Shown in pieces: positions 52,116-63,720 of a DNA stretch of 64,000 nt. The stretch is from Diploscapter coronatus. Lineage: Eukaryota; Nematoda; Chromadorea; Rhabditida; Rhabditidae. The translations under genes and the position numbers were made by a program. The notes beneath the pieces are model-generated. The model had not been told where the DNA came from, made no database searches, and was given only the letters and a program-made list of their open reading frames with translations. The DNA lies in NCBI GenBank assembly GCA_964036155.1, contig OZ038422.1, forward strand, positions 38,587,201-38,651,200, in the 5' to 3' direction. The number at the start of each line of letters is the position of its first letter. The stretch's first letter is position 1.

Positions 52116-52976
52116 CTTGACTGAATTTGGTTGACTTCGAATTTAATCAATGCCTATCAATGCCTTTCTCGTGCGTCTTATGAAACGAGCTAATATTAGT
52201 TAGTAAGACAAATGTTGGAAAAGGTTATAGAAATGTAGGACGGTGGCCTAGCAAGCTTTTACATTGAATGAAGAGGCTGATAAGAGAATAGTGATGTCAA
52301 ATATTTTATGGGAAAAAATCTTGTCATAAAATGAATAATTTTGACAAATGATTAGGAATTAGAAATAAACAAATAGAGGGATTTTGAATTGGTTGAGCAA
52401 TAATTTGCTCAATTTCGAATGTCATCCAAATGTCATCATCTCGCATTCAAATGAAACCTGTTCAGGAGGAAGAGAGTAAGAAGCTTTAATAAATATTTGT
52501 AGAAAGGCAAGTATGAAAGATAAGATGGGATGACCGTTCGCAATAAAGGAAAAAATAAACATTCAAATGGTTCGAATGGCAAAAAGTAATATAGCTAGAC
52601 GATATCTGAAAAGACAAGATTTGAAATAGAACAATGAATAATCATTTTTCTCTCAAATCGGAATAGTTGCCTTGAATTCGATTTGTATGTTTAGTCAAAT
52701 ATCACTCTGATATCTCTTCCTCTGATACTTCATTCATTGTAACCAGAATGTGCTTGCTTTATTGTTGAATCTCATGTCTTCATGTTTCTTCTTCTTCTTT
52801 CACTCAATTCATGGATTACCTTAGCGTAGTGGTAGTCGTTTGAGTTTTTGCACGCTATATTCCAGGTACAATAGCATTGCTTATGCGCCTCCGACTGACA
52901 ATGCGAATGATGGCAGCGTTACGCGTCGTCGATTCATTCCAATATTCCCTATCGTCTGCTTGTATCCAAGCAAGTT
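52116..52976. other. Divergent spacer between the kelch gene and tyrosinase
   Basis: About 860 bases separate two start codons on opposite strands, so both promoters should lie here. It is AT-rich, without a clear TATA box I would defend. A tRNA A-box look-alike occurs at 52820-52836 but no B box follows at the right distance. Confidence 0.5.
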
Positions 52977-55303
52977 ATGCAATTCAGCTATGATTTATTA
53001 GTCGGTCTAATTCTAGCTAACTCGGTGTGTGGATTCGTCGATATCACTCGAGTTCACGTCGGTGACAAAGTCTATACGGAAAGAACGGAACAGCCATGGT
53101 TCAGAACGCCACACCATGAACATCATCGGGTATCTTCTTCTTCTCCGATAAAGAATCGTATTTAGAAAAGTTAAAGGTAGACCCGGAAAATATCGAGGAA
53201 TCGGGCTTCGGACAGCATTTCATCCCAGAAGACGATGTTTTCGTCAATCCCGAATGGACGAAGGAAGAGAAGAAGTTCTTGCCATGCATGGATCGACTCT
53301 GTCTTTGTAGATTTTTCAATGGTGAATTTTCTTTTTTCATAAAATATAGCTTGATCAAAGAGTTCGCCTTTTGATAATGATTCTTCACTGGTATTCTTTT
53401 TCAGGAAAAGGCGTAAAGTTTAGAAATTGATATCGTATAATCCCTCGACCAAGTCAAAAATACCGAGGTTGAATTGCAGGAACAGTGCGAGATCACGAGT
53501 GTCATTTGAATGACACGATGCAACTACGCAAAGCCCATCGACAAGAAATTCGAACTCTAAGCGACGAGAAGAGGAAGATGTGGGAGGTGAATTGGTTTTG
53601 AAAAAAAAAACTCAAAGCGAGTTTCTATAGAATACACTGAATGCGATGAAACGATCCGGCCAATACAATCAGCTGATGCGAGTCCACAAATACGCTGGAG
53701 TTCATTCGGGGCCGGGGTTTGTCATCTGGCACCGGGAATTTTTGAAGAGGTAGAGCTGACCGATGTCTCTAGATCATTTTGAGTAAGTTGAGGGAGCCTT
53801 TGTCTTTAGACTGGAAATAGTCGTCCGACGCCAGCTGACCGACGTCAACATGGGTGTGCCTTACTGGGACTCATCGCTAGACGCTCTTCTTCCAACTCCC
53901 AAAGACTCGGTTATGTTCTCGGAGCTATTCTTCGGTGAAGTATTTAAAGAAAAATTCACCACAGGAAAAGCTCAAGACAAAGATTAGGTCGACGATAACG
54001 GCTATGTGAAAAACGGGCCATACTACAATTGGACCACGATGGAAGTAAGGCGATCTTTTCTTCAAATTCAAAACAATTATGGCTGCGTATTTTTGGGGCC
54101 GGGCCCAGATATTCCGAGACTTTGATAGCGATTCCTCCGGCGAGCTGCTCAACAATGCTCGAATTGATTGGATTATCAACAATCCGAATCTCGATCACGT
54201 CATCGGGACTACGATGCCTTTAGAGATTAGTTCTTTCTTCAAACTTTCAGGAGTATTTTTCATTCCTACTTCAGACCTGCCCAATGAATCATACTCTTGA
54301 TCCGAGAATGCTTGAATATTCCCATGATTATGTGCACTTCTTTGTCAGTGGGGACTTAGGGCGATCGTATTCTTCTTCGAACGACGTCATCTTTATTTAT
54401 CATCACTCCATGATCGACTGGATATTCGAAACCTGGCGTCAGGTAAGAACCAATGAAATTCATCCGATATTTTCTGTGCTTGAATCCACGGCGGTTGATC
54501 GCTGACAGAGGAGGCTATCCTCAAAGGTTTGCGAAGAAATGCTATCCCAGAGGTCGTTTTCTGTCGTTCGTGGACCTGTGCAATGGGAGATGCAGAACAG
54601 GGCTGGAAAAAGCTTTGTCTTTGTTTTTGAGGGTTAGGGAAAATTGAAACTTGTCTTTGTCTTTGAATCTTCTTAAATTTTAGTCTTTTACCAACCCTGA
54701 TGCGGAATATTCATCGTTTGTCCTTTCTAGAACATGCAAACCCGAACACAACGCGAACGTGACTACCCCCACTCAGACGAGAGATGCTTTCCTGCGTGGC
54801 ACTTCGCAGAGAAACCAATGCTCATGCTCGATCCCTTCCTAAATCGAGATGCTCTGTCCAATGCCTACACAGATGAACTCTATGAGTTTGCACCGAGACC
54901 CAATTGTAGTCGAGAGAATCAGGACTGCGGATCAAAGTAATGCAATTCATCACTTTCAACCCATAGTCTTCATGCTCCTAAAATACGATCTTTAAAACCT
55001 CAAGAACTCATAAACTTTAGATATTTGTTTTGCTTCACCCCTAAATCCGAGGACGAAGCACCTTATTGCATGAGTAAAGTGAAGATGGGCGGAGATTGCA
55101 CTGGTCTCGAGAAGTATCCAGTTTGCTATAGAGGAGTCTGCCGAGAAACGGCCAACGTCGAATCGAGATGCCATCCAATTCCAGAAGATCGTCAAGAAAG
55201 TCCTATCAAAACTAAGGAATTAGAAAAATTCAAGAAACCCAAGAAATTTAATCCTCTGAAGGAGCATTTCCTGAAGAAGAATAAGTTACCTGAAGCAATG
55301 TGA
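52977..55303 (+). CDS. Tyrosinase-family copper oxidase, secreted
   Basis: The family oxidises phenols using a paired copper site; nematode members are linked to cuticle or eggshell chemistry. A signal peptide is visible (YDLLVGLILANSVCG). Exon joins give LPCMDRLCLCRFFN then GTVRDHECHLNDTMQLRKAH. CuA-site histidines are in MRVHKYAGVHSGPGFVIWHR (53640-53749). GVPYWDSSLDALLPTPKDSV follows, then CuB histidines in YSHDYVHFFVSGDLG and VIFIYHHSMIDWIFETW (54275-54441). FPAWHFAEKPMLMLDPF comes next, and a Cys-rich tail (CSRENQDCGSKYLFC, CMSKVKMGGDCTGLEKYPVC) ends in a Lys-rich stretch at TGA 55301. All six copper ligands appear present. The one problem is between 53120 and 53165, where the signal-peptide frame and the next coding frame do not agree and no good intron joins them. 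This may be a sequence error, an odd intron or a real frameshift. The exact tyr paralogue cannot be named. Confidence 0.83.
54598..54701. repeat. Foldback with CAGGGCTGG / CCAACCCTG ends
   Basis: In a tyrosinase intron. The left end CAGGGCTGGAAAAAGC is inverted relative to the right end CTTTTACCAACCCTG. The inside has repeated CTTTGT units. Confidence 0.55.
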
Positions 55304-55309
55304 AATAAA
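55304..55309 (+). promoter_or_regulatory. Polyadenylation signal of the tyrosinase gene
   Basis: AATAAA begins directly after the TGA stop of the tyrosinase gene, giving a very short 3' untranslated region, as for the kelch gene. Confidence 0.5.
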
Positions 55310-57855
55310 TCATCTAAATCTAAACAATTAGTATTTTTGTTGTGTTTTGTCTATTGTTTGCTTCTGTAATTGCATTGCATTGAAATTGGATTGATAATGG
55401 TTTGCCTTGGGGCCTTTGCGAGGCAAAGATCGAGCTGAGGGAGCGCGTGGCCGAGACCCGTTTTGAATAACTTCTCAAATCTTTGTTCTGAATGTCCGTA
55501 AACTCCCGACGAAAGCCTTTCAGTATTTGTGCATTCCATTTATGGACCCTTTGCCATTGTTCTCTGCAAAATGGCAATTCTCAGTAGATTCTATTCAGTT
55601 TGCGACCTCTATCTTTATCCGCTAGGTTAGAGATTTTCATAGTATCCTCTGATTGTCGTTCCTATTCGATCACCTTTGTCTTTCGTCTGCTTCTCTAATC
55701 CTCTTCGGTTTTCCATTGGCCATCGATTCGGGAAGAGAGAAGGGAATATGGATAGAGGAAGAGCGACGAGGATTTGAGAAGATAGTAGGAAAACGAAGAG
55801 AATAAGAAGAAGGCAAGAGACTCGGCAGCGGCTTCTAAAAGCAGTCCCAGTTCCCTCCTCTCTTCCTCTCCCAGTTTTTCTCTCCCACTCTCTTTCTCTA
55901 TCTCTATCCCCCTGCTTTGCCAAGTAATATACGCAGCTGCAGATGTTATACAACTGCCGCCGCACTGCAACGAACTCACAAATCCGCTCCATATTTTCGA
56001 CTATTTTACCGCACGTTTACTATTTTCGTACTCATTGTTGTTGTTTTTTTTTTTTCGTTTTGTTCAGAAAGAATTATTCGTTTCCAGGAAAACAACAAAT
56101 ATGCAATGGAATATCCGCATCAAAATTTTCTGAAATTGAAATTCAGGGCCCATTTTAGTTTTCATCTTCTTACTATCTCTACTCGTTTGTAATTACCACC
56201 CTCATCTCTGAAAAAATAGCAAGAGAAAAAGGGTTGGCAAATAAAAATGACGGGGTAGTAGAGGGTGGAATCTATAGACGGACAAAATTCAGTTCTTATT
56301 TGATTCGGAATTTTTTTCCATTATCAGTCAGTTAAATTTCATTATTATCATTTTTGTGAATTTCTAAAATTTCGAACAATCCTCATGGATTTATGGGCTC
56401 TTTTTATGATTTCGTGTGAAGGCTGATTTTTAGTTTGCATTACCATTGTTGTTTGATTCTTTCGAAGCACAGGGGTGATATTCAATGAGTCAATGAAAAT
56501 GGAGATAATGCAATTTCGAGAAAGTAGAGAAAAACCCGCTCTTCCTGTAATCCGATACTTCGAGGTGCAGAAGCGGCATTATGAGCCACACTATTCTTCA
56601 TTTCGTTTCAGGCATATCCTAGTTTCGCGTTCAATCGAGTTCATGACAAAAGTGCGCATTAAATAAAATTCCGTATTGCAGAATAAATGTCGTGTTGCAT
56701 TGGTATTTTCTTAATGTCTTATTTTGTCGTCAAGCTTGGCGCTTATCTGTAATCTGACACCTCGCAAACTCGGTGTTATGAGCCGTCAGTCGATTATGCG
56801 CTTGTGATGCAGGATATACGCCTATCATCTTTTCTTTTTACATTGACGGAAAGCCAGTTTATACTAAACCCATAAAAACTACACATTTCAAACAATTCTA
56901 AGTTGCCATACTAAAGCTGTCAAAAATCTCTCGAAGTCATGTCAAAGCTCACACGTCTTTTGATCTCAATTTTAAATTAGAAAGCTCCTACGAAATTTAG
57001 ACCATCTGGACAGTAATTTACTTTTTCTTTCATGGAAAATCGCATTGACCTTCCTCATTCTAGCATTTCCTTCTGAAAGATCGAATTTTCCGATACATTT
57101 CCTCAAAAAAGTGCCGAAATTCCATCGCATTTTCTCAGTGAAGAAAATGACAACAGGCACGAATTCTTCGAATGACAATCGCGTCGTTTTCGCCGATAAT
57201 TTGCGGGTCGACTTTTCTAGTTATCATCAACAAACGAATCATCTCTCTGACAATTTCCCCCTTTCTCTCTACCCTATTTGTCCTTTCATTTTGCAGAATT
57301 CACAACCCACTTTTCGCATTTACCCGATGATAAACAATTCCACCTCTTTTGCATATTTCCATTCGATTCCGCTATTTGATAAGATTTATTTTTGAAACTG
57401 CGAAGTTGTGTTTTGGAGGCTCAGATACGCGAAATACAATTTGATTTCGAGGGACGACTAGATTTCATGGCTATAAATTTGAAGAAGAAAAACAAGAAAA
57501 TAAAGTTCAGAGAGGAGAAGAACTCGTTTAGAAATTTTTCATAGTCAAGAATATCAAGTTGATTTTTCGAAGAATGGAGTACGATTATTATTATTAGTTA
57601 TCAAAATTTTTACCGATTCCTATTCATTTTTATGCAAACGATCTCGCAATTATCATATGATGCAGTGAATTTCTATCGGATGATAGAATATCTCTGTTTT
57701 AAGGAAAAATGCTTCGTCATTTGACAAAAATCACTCCATCGTTGAAAACCCCGTCGCTCTTTCGTTACGTCAAATGGATGCTGCCAAACTATTCCCATAT
57801 AACTGAATTTCTTAGAATCAGACTTCTTAAAGCGCGATCCGCGAAAACCACAAAT

Positions 57856-57950
57856 CGACTCGTAGAAAAAATAGCATATTTTATCGAGAGAGGAAAAGAC
57901 ATGCTCTTTTCCTCTCCCGATATGTCATACTACTTTTCTGTGGGTCGAGT
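57856..57950. repeat. CATG-core foldback element, copy 7
   Basis: Intergenic, upstream of ctn-1. A long hairpin: TATCGAGAGAGGAAAAGA, then CATG, then CTCTTTTCCTCTCCCGATA. Outer ends ACTCGTAGAAAAAATAGCA and ACTACTTTTCTGTGGGTCG are also inverted. Confidence 0.65.
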
Positions 57951-59270
57951 TTTTGGAAGTCTGCTCAGAATTCTCTATAATCAAAGTTCATCATAGCCGA
58001 ACTAGACTGTAATGCATCAGCGTCGTCCAACTAGCTATTCCTTATAATTGCATTACACGGCTTTTTCACAGTTCCTCAAGTCGTTCAGTTCCCATGGCTA
58101 ATCGCATGAGCTGACTGGACCCACCCACCCTTGTTCTCTCTCTAGCCATAAGTATGAGTGTATTCGTATTTGCTTTACTTTATCGCTTCATCACTTTTTC
58201 GCTTTTCTGTTTCCATCTCCTCGCCTTCTCCTTCTCTTCCAACAACAGCACACGATCACCCAATTCTCACTCCCTCTTTCTTTCCTTCTCTCACAAAACA
58301 TTTCCAACGAACAGTTTTCCTGCTGATTGAAAATGCCTTTTCACCAACTTTACTATGCTTGATCGTACAGACTATGGGATTTTTTTTTTTATTTTGCTAA
58401 CGTTCTTTTTCTCAAAAAGTGATAACTGAAAAAGTGTAGATCTTGTCCAGAAAATGCCTCAATTTCGGATCCATTTTATTATAAATTTTAAACCGCTATT
58501 TTGTTGGAATTGACTGGAGGGTAGTTATGCATTCTAAAGACCGATCTATGAAATAATCTAGTCCAGTTTAGAGGAGAAACACAATTTCCAACTGCAGCTA
58601 ATAAAAATAACTCAATTTCGATGCGTTATTTTAAACCTGAGTTTTCCGTGCCGAATTTGTTGTTTTATGCCAAATGATGCTATTCTTGTATTCTCGTACA
58701 ATTTGGAGCTTTTTCCAATGTCACGTCGTCAGCTGCTAAACGACGTCTAGGAAATTCCAATTAGCGAATCATTTGAAAGTCAGGAAAAGAAGCACAGAGA
58801 AAAAGAGAAAAGAAAGGAAAAGAAAGAGAAAGCAATCGATGGTTGGACATCCAATGTCCCTTGCACTTCTTCCTTTCTTTCTTTTTCTGTCTGTCTAACG
58901 ACCTTTCCCTCTCAATTAATCATTCTGCTTCTCTATTCCATCCCCTCCTTACACCCTCGCACACAATCCCTTCGTTTCATTTCACACCTCACAGGATTTC
59001 AATGGATTCCAATTGACTCGAAACTTCATTCAATCCGATTCGCATTTATATTTTTGCCTTTTTTATCATATTCTTTCTTTCATTGAAATCGATATCCTTT
59101 GTCTCATATTTGTCAATATCATAAAGCAAATTCTGTCATTATCCTTGAGCATTGATAGTAAATAAGCAAATCACAATTCATATCTTATTTATCTTACTTC
59201 TAGTATAACTATCAGGATTTAATTCTTCTCATATGATCCGTGAAAGTAATCCGCGAACAAGTCAAAGAAC

Positions 59271-59271
<1 letters not shown>

Positions 59272-59301
<30 letters not shown>

Positions 59302-59315
59302 CTTCTTCTTCTTCC
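59272..59315. repeat. CTT trinucleotide microsatellite
   Basis: About 14-15 tandem CTT units upstream of ctn-1, a likely length-variable site. It lies upstream of the coding start, so it should not be translated. Confidence 0.9.
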
Positions 59316-59534
59316 TTGCTTGCTTTTCTTGTAATGTTTGCGTTCGAATTATCGCTGTTCACATGCCAATTTGCACCTCGTTTCCGGTCCGTCGGAAGAC
59401 GGATATTTTTGACGTTTTCCGAAGATATTTTCTCCTGCTCAATCAAAATGAGGATCATCTTTTCTCAATTTTGATTCGTATATTTGAAATTATTTTGCCA
59501 ACAATAATTTCGTATTCAATTTTAATTTTCGGAA

Positions 59535-59541
59535 TTTTAGT
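59535..59541 (+). promoter_or_regulatory. Candidate trans-splice or 3' splice acceptor before ctn-1 ATG
   Basis: AATTTTAG at the end of an AT-rich run lies 14 bases before the ctn-1 start codon. In a nematode this is a typical place for spliced-leader addition; an ordinary acceptor for an upstream non-coding exon is equally possible. Confidence 0.4.
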
Positions 59542-59554
59542 TTCCTCAAACCCG

Positions 59555-62500
59555 ATGGCCACTCGAGCGGTGGCTTTGGACGGGCACCACGATCCCCTCC
59601 TAGTGATGAACGGAAACGGTTCATCTCCAGGCCCAGGCGCATCAGCCGGAGCTGCCACTGCCTATCATCTCGGACCTCCGACCACTTCTTCTTCTTCAAG
59701 CCATCTCGGACTCGACTCGAGGAATCTCGAAATCAAAACCAAGTCTATCGAACACACACTCGTGCCATTAGTCACTCAGGTGAGCGATTTCTTGAGACCG
59801 TGAAAAGTTCTGGCAGTTCGAAGGCCTGTTAAATGAAAAGTCAAAAGGTTTCTTTCCTCATTGTCTCTTTATATAGCCTTCCAAGGGTTTCAAGAAACTA
59901 TTTTCTCGAGTATTTTGGGCTTTGATGTCTCATTCAATCTTTCGCGAAAAAATTGTTGGCATTTCAATATCTCCACACGAAATGCCCGATATTTGGCGTG
60001 TTCACATTTCTCATGCAAGAAATCCACTGGAGCAAAGCGCAAAATTGCATTTCTGATTACATCGAGAGACAGATCTTTCGCAAATTTTCGTGGATTTTTC
60101 ATATCTATCGCCCACAGACCCGTTTTCGCTCATTTTTGTTTCTTTCCTGCAATCGCCGCTCTAGCTATTTCACCAACAATTTCGAGTAATTTTCGAGGTT
60201 CTATTCCAGAAACTCGCTGCTCTTCTCATCTGTGTCTGCTATTATTCTAGTCTCACAGCATGAAACATTCGAAACTATTCCTGGTTTTTCTCTATCTCTG
60301 ACCTTTCAATTGTTTGGCAATTCTACTATCTATTAATTGCTATACAAAACCATGGAAGCTTCAAGATCAAATGTCCGTGATAAATACTATGATCAAGTAC
60401 CTATTTTTGGAAACCTCAAAACCAAAACAAGCGCTATAAAGTATTTGGGAGAAAACGTAAATTTTTGATAAAAATATTCGTACTAAACTTCAATAATTTT
60501 CAGATCACAACACTCGTCAACTACAAAGAGAGTTGTCTAGCCGGTGGCAAGCCTAAGTCCGAACGAGCTATCAGAGCTGCTTTGAAGATCGGCAGTGCGG
60601 TTGAAGCCGCTATCGAGCGATTTGTCTCGATTGGTGAGACGATTGCCGATGAAAACGCAGACATTCAACCAGAGATGTACGATGCTTGCCATGAAGCCAG
60701 ACTAGCTGGTCAGTATTTTTAAACACTGAAAAGTAGCAAAAATAGTCTTTAAATTAGGCTCAAGTTATCAAATTCTTCATAGCTTGATTTTTCTGAATGT
60801 TATGCTCATGAAGATGCGGTCTTTGTTGGATATGAGCAATGAGTAACTTCCACGTTGTCGAGCCCATAACACTGAACACTTGTCAAATTTCGCACTCTGA
60901 TGATTATATAAAGATTCTGTGCGTCATTGGCTCAGAAAGAAGGCAGATGAAAGATAAGCTGGAAAGAGGGGTGATACAAAGATAAAGTGATAAAGAATAG
61001 AGACATTTGCTCGGGTGAGATACATCCTCAGGCAGGCATAAGTGTAAGGAAGGAGGATGAGTTGTGAGACCGCAGGTAAGCGGAAAGCAATTTTCGAAAC
61101 GGAAGGGGCAATTTATCGAGAAAAATCCAAATCACATAAAAACTCGGATAAAGATATCGAGGAGATAAACAGATGGTAAACATTGGAGGCAAAAAGTTGG
61201 TCTTATCATTGGCATCTCTTCTCGTTCATCCATTATCACCACACGTTAGCGCGAAATTAATGACGTCTCGAGGGATATGACCAGCAGCGGGAAGAAAACA
61301 ACATTCCATGACAAATTAGATTAGCGAAATTAGGGGGATAAAAATAAAATGGAATGCCAATTATGATTGGACGAAACGAGGAATGTATCTGTTAAAGAAG
61401 TTCTTCAAGTTGGGAAATTTTATGATCAACTTTAGGTGCATCGATAGCAAACCTGACGTCGCTAACGACGGAGAATGGCATCGATTCCGCCGGACCTGGC
61501 CAAGGGGCAGTTGATAAAGCAATTCTTGTGCGAGCTAGCCGACAACTTCTCTCATCTGTTACCAGAGTCCTATTGCTAGCAGATCGAGTACTCGTCAAGC
61601 ATATCCTCAGGGCTGAAGATAAGGTGAAATTTCAAAACTTTAATAGCATATATTATAGAATAAATTGATTGAAGGTTGCATATTCGCTATCACGACTCGA
61701 GTCGACAAGGAATTTTACCGAATTTGTAAAAATCTTCGCCGAATTTGGTGGTGAAATGGTCGATCTGGCTCATAGGAGCGGAGATCGGTTGGGTCTACAT
61801 TAGAAGTTCATGATGATAGAAACTCATTTTAGTCAACACGATCTGAAATCTGAAAAGCGACGAGCTCAAATGGGTGTTGCTAGAAGTTCTCTGGAACGAC
61901 TGACTATGCTTTTGCTAACTTCGTCGAAAACGCTGTTGAGGCATCCTGACAGCGATTCTGCACAACAATGCAGAGATGGTGTTTTTGATCAGGTACAAGG
62001 GCTCGGAAAATGTTTACTGGATGATGGATGATTCGTTTCAGATCCGACTTGCGCTTCAACTCATTGCAATTTGCGTATCGGATGGAGTCTACCCTTTGGA
62101 GGGTGGACGATATGCCCAATCGACAAGCGACGAACCTCTTGATATCGGCATCCAATTGACAGCGAATGCAGCGATCAAGCAGTTAACGGTAAGAAATGAC
62201 AGTGAATAATTTCAACAACAACAAAATACTGTTTGAATTTCAGGAAATGCTCGAAATGGTGAGAATGACTTCAAGGGTTGGAGCCGGGGTTCGAGAGCGA
62301 CTAGTCGCGGCGCTGGACGCGCTCTGTGAAATGACGCAGGACTTCACCGACTCGGCCTATACAGCACATCACCAACGAGAGCAAGTTCTCGACTTTCTGG
62401 AGGAATGCCGATTCGAAATGACGAATCTCATTCAACCGACCAGCGGGGTAATTCTTCATCGCTCTTGAATTGGGGATATGAGTCTTGAATTCAGGATCAG

Positions 62501-63720
62501 ATAGACTCCCTTCGACTAGATGGACTAGATGTTACTGTCGAGAGACTGAATAGGCGTTTGAAAGACCTAGGCAAGCAATTGCAAATCGTCGCTATGGAAC
62601 AGGTATTTTATTTAAAAAAAAAAATTCTAAATTTAGCAATCTTCTCTTAGATCTCCGAAGTTCTTCGAGCGAACGAAGACCAAGTGCTCTTATCGTCGAT
62701 CAAAGCGTGCGCAGTTTCGGGCGACATCGACGGAGTCGAGAAATACATGGAGAAATACCGAGAGCACGCTGAGCACATGCAAGAAGTACGAGACTTTTTT
62801 CGTCAATTTCTTGGCCTTATTGATAAGAGATCGTCTTTTGAGGTTTGCCGTCTCTTACATCACATCTCGATCACCGACGCTCTGCATGTCAACACGGGTC
62901 ATTGCGAAAGAAGTATGCGGGCATTAGCTCCTTTGGTATGTATGACAAGGATAGCATCATGGGAAAAGGACACATTCAGACGATTCTCGCCTCTCGAACT
63001 CTATGTCTGCATCCATCCAGTAGGATTGCTCGAGAAAATCTCGAAGTTTTCTGCGATACATGGGGTCAATGTGTAAGTGGAAATATAGTTCAAGCTGGAA
63101 ACTAGGAAGACTTGCGAATTTAGGTCAACGACCTGTCGAGACTAGCCAAAGAAACGGACATTGCCGCGAGCGGTCGGGTAGCAGCGGAGCGTCAAGCCTA
63201 CATGTCGTTGCCACGACCCGGGGTGAGTGGTGTTTCGAGCCCGGACTCGGGCTACAACGCCAATACCAAACTCTCGTTACCCCTTTCTTTGCGTGAGTCG
63301 CTAGCCCGCATGCGGAGTGTTGTGTCGGGATCGGGATCGCCTTGCAGCGATAGCACCGTCGAACATTGGAGGGACAGGAATCCGAATTGTTACGAGAAGC
63401 CAAACCAACGAATTGCTCCGTTCGATCGCTCATTCGAGTCGCAAACTGCAAAAGTGGATATTTCTGCGGACGACGATAACAGCAGCACATCCTCTGAAGC
63501 CGAACATTCGGATGATCGAATGAAAATGCGACCGAAGCGCGGAAAGTCGAGAAAATCCAGGGACCAGGCAATGAGCAACGGTAAAAACGACCTGATGATG
63601 CAACAAGGCGACACGCTTAGTGAAGACGAAGCGAAATCCTTGGAAAGCGAGGAAAGAAAAGCTTTTGAGTACAGAATTTCGTTGATTATCGATGATCTTC
63701 AAGATACAAAACTTCATTAG
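59555..63720 (+). CDS. ctn-1: Alpha-catulin (vinculin/alpha-catenin family scaffold)
   Basis: Alpha-catulin is a cytosolic scaffold of the vinculin/alpha-catenin family; in C. elegans CTN-1 helps place BK channels and the dystrophin complex in muscle and neurons. Twelve exons join in frame, about 760 residues, close to the human length. The N-terminus is Gly/Ser-rich and specific to the worm (MATRAVALDGHHDPLLVMNG). The family block then starts: NLEIKTKSIEHTLVPLVTQ with ITTLVNYKESCL, ERFVSIGETIADENADI, ASIANLTSLTTENGIDSAG, KTLLRHPDSDSAQQCRDGVF, VGAGVRERLVAALDALCEMT, LDFLEECRFEMTNLIQPTSG and SSRIARENLEVFCDTWGQC. The last exon (63124-63720) holds VNDLSRLAKETDIAASGRVA and a Ser/acidic/basic tail ending IIDDLQDTKLH. 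Two acceptors are not TTTCAG (TTGAAG at about 61674, TTTGAG at about 62841). The start is the first ATG after a likely acceptor at 59540. Confidence 0.93.

Larger units (their letters stand above)
55310..59554. other. Intergenic region upstream of alpha-catulin
   Basis: About 4.2 kb with no supported exon. It holds a purine-then-pyrimidine foldback (about 55728-55915), a CATG-centred hairpin (57856-57950), a second purine/pyrimidine pair (about 58785-58915), pyrimidine-rich stretches and a CTT microsatellite (59272-59315). The alpha-catulin promoter is expected here. Some frames are open (for example 57709-57996) but overlap repeats and lack splice partners. Confidence 0.55.

Noticed and set aside
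52815..52880. tRNA-like A box (TTAGCGTAGTGGTAG)
   Set aside because: No B box at the proper distance and no acceptor-stem pairing; taken as chance or a worn fragment.
55627..55992. Minus-strand open frames rich in Arg/Glu/Gly
   Set aside because: Low-complexity reading of the purine/pyrimidine foldback; no splice signals or homology.
57709..57996. Plus-strand 95-codon open frame
   Set aside because: About half of it is the CATG-core hairpin repeat, and no neighbouring exon joins it.
59240..59554. Open frame running into ctn-1 with a long phenylalanine run
   Set aside because: The run is just the CTT microsatellite; an AG acceptor at 59540 and the first ATG at 59555 mark the likely start.
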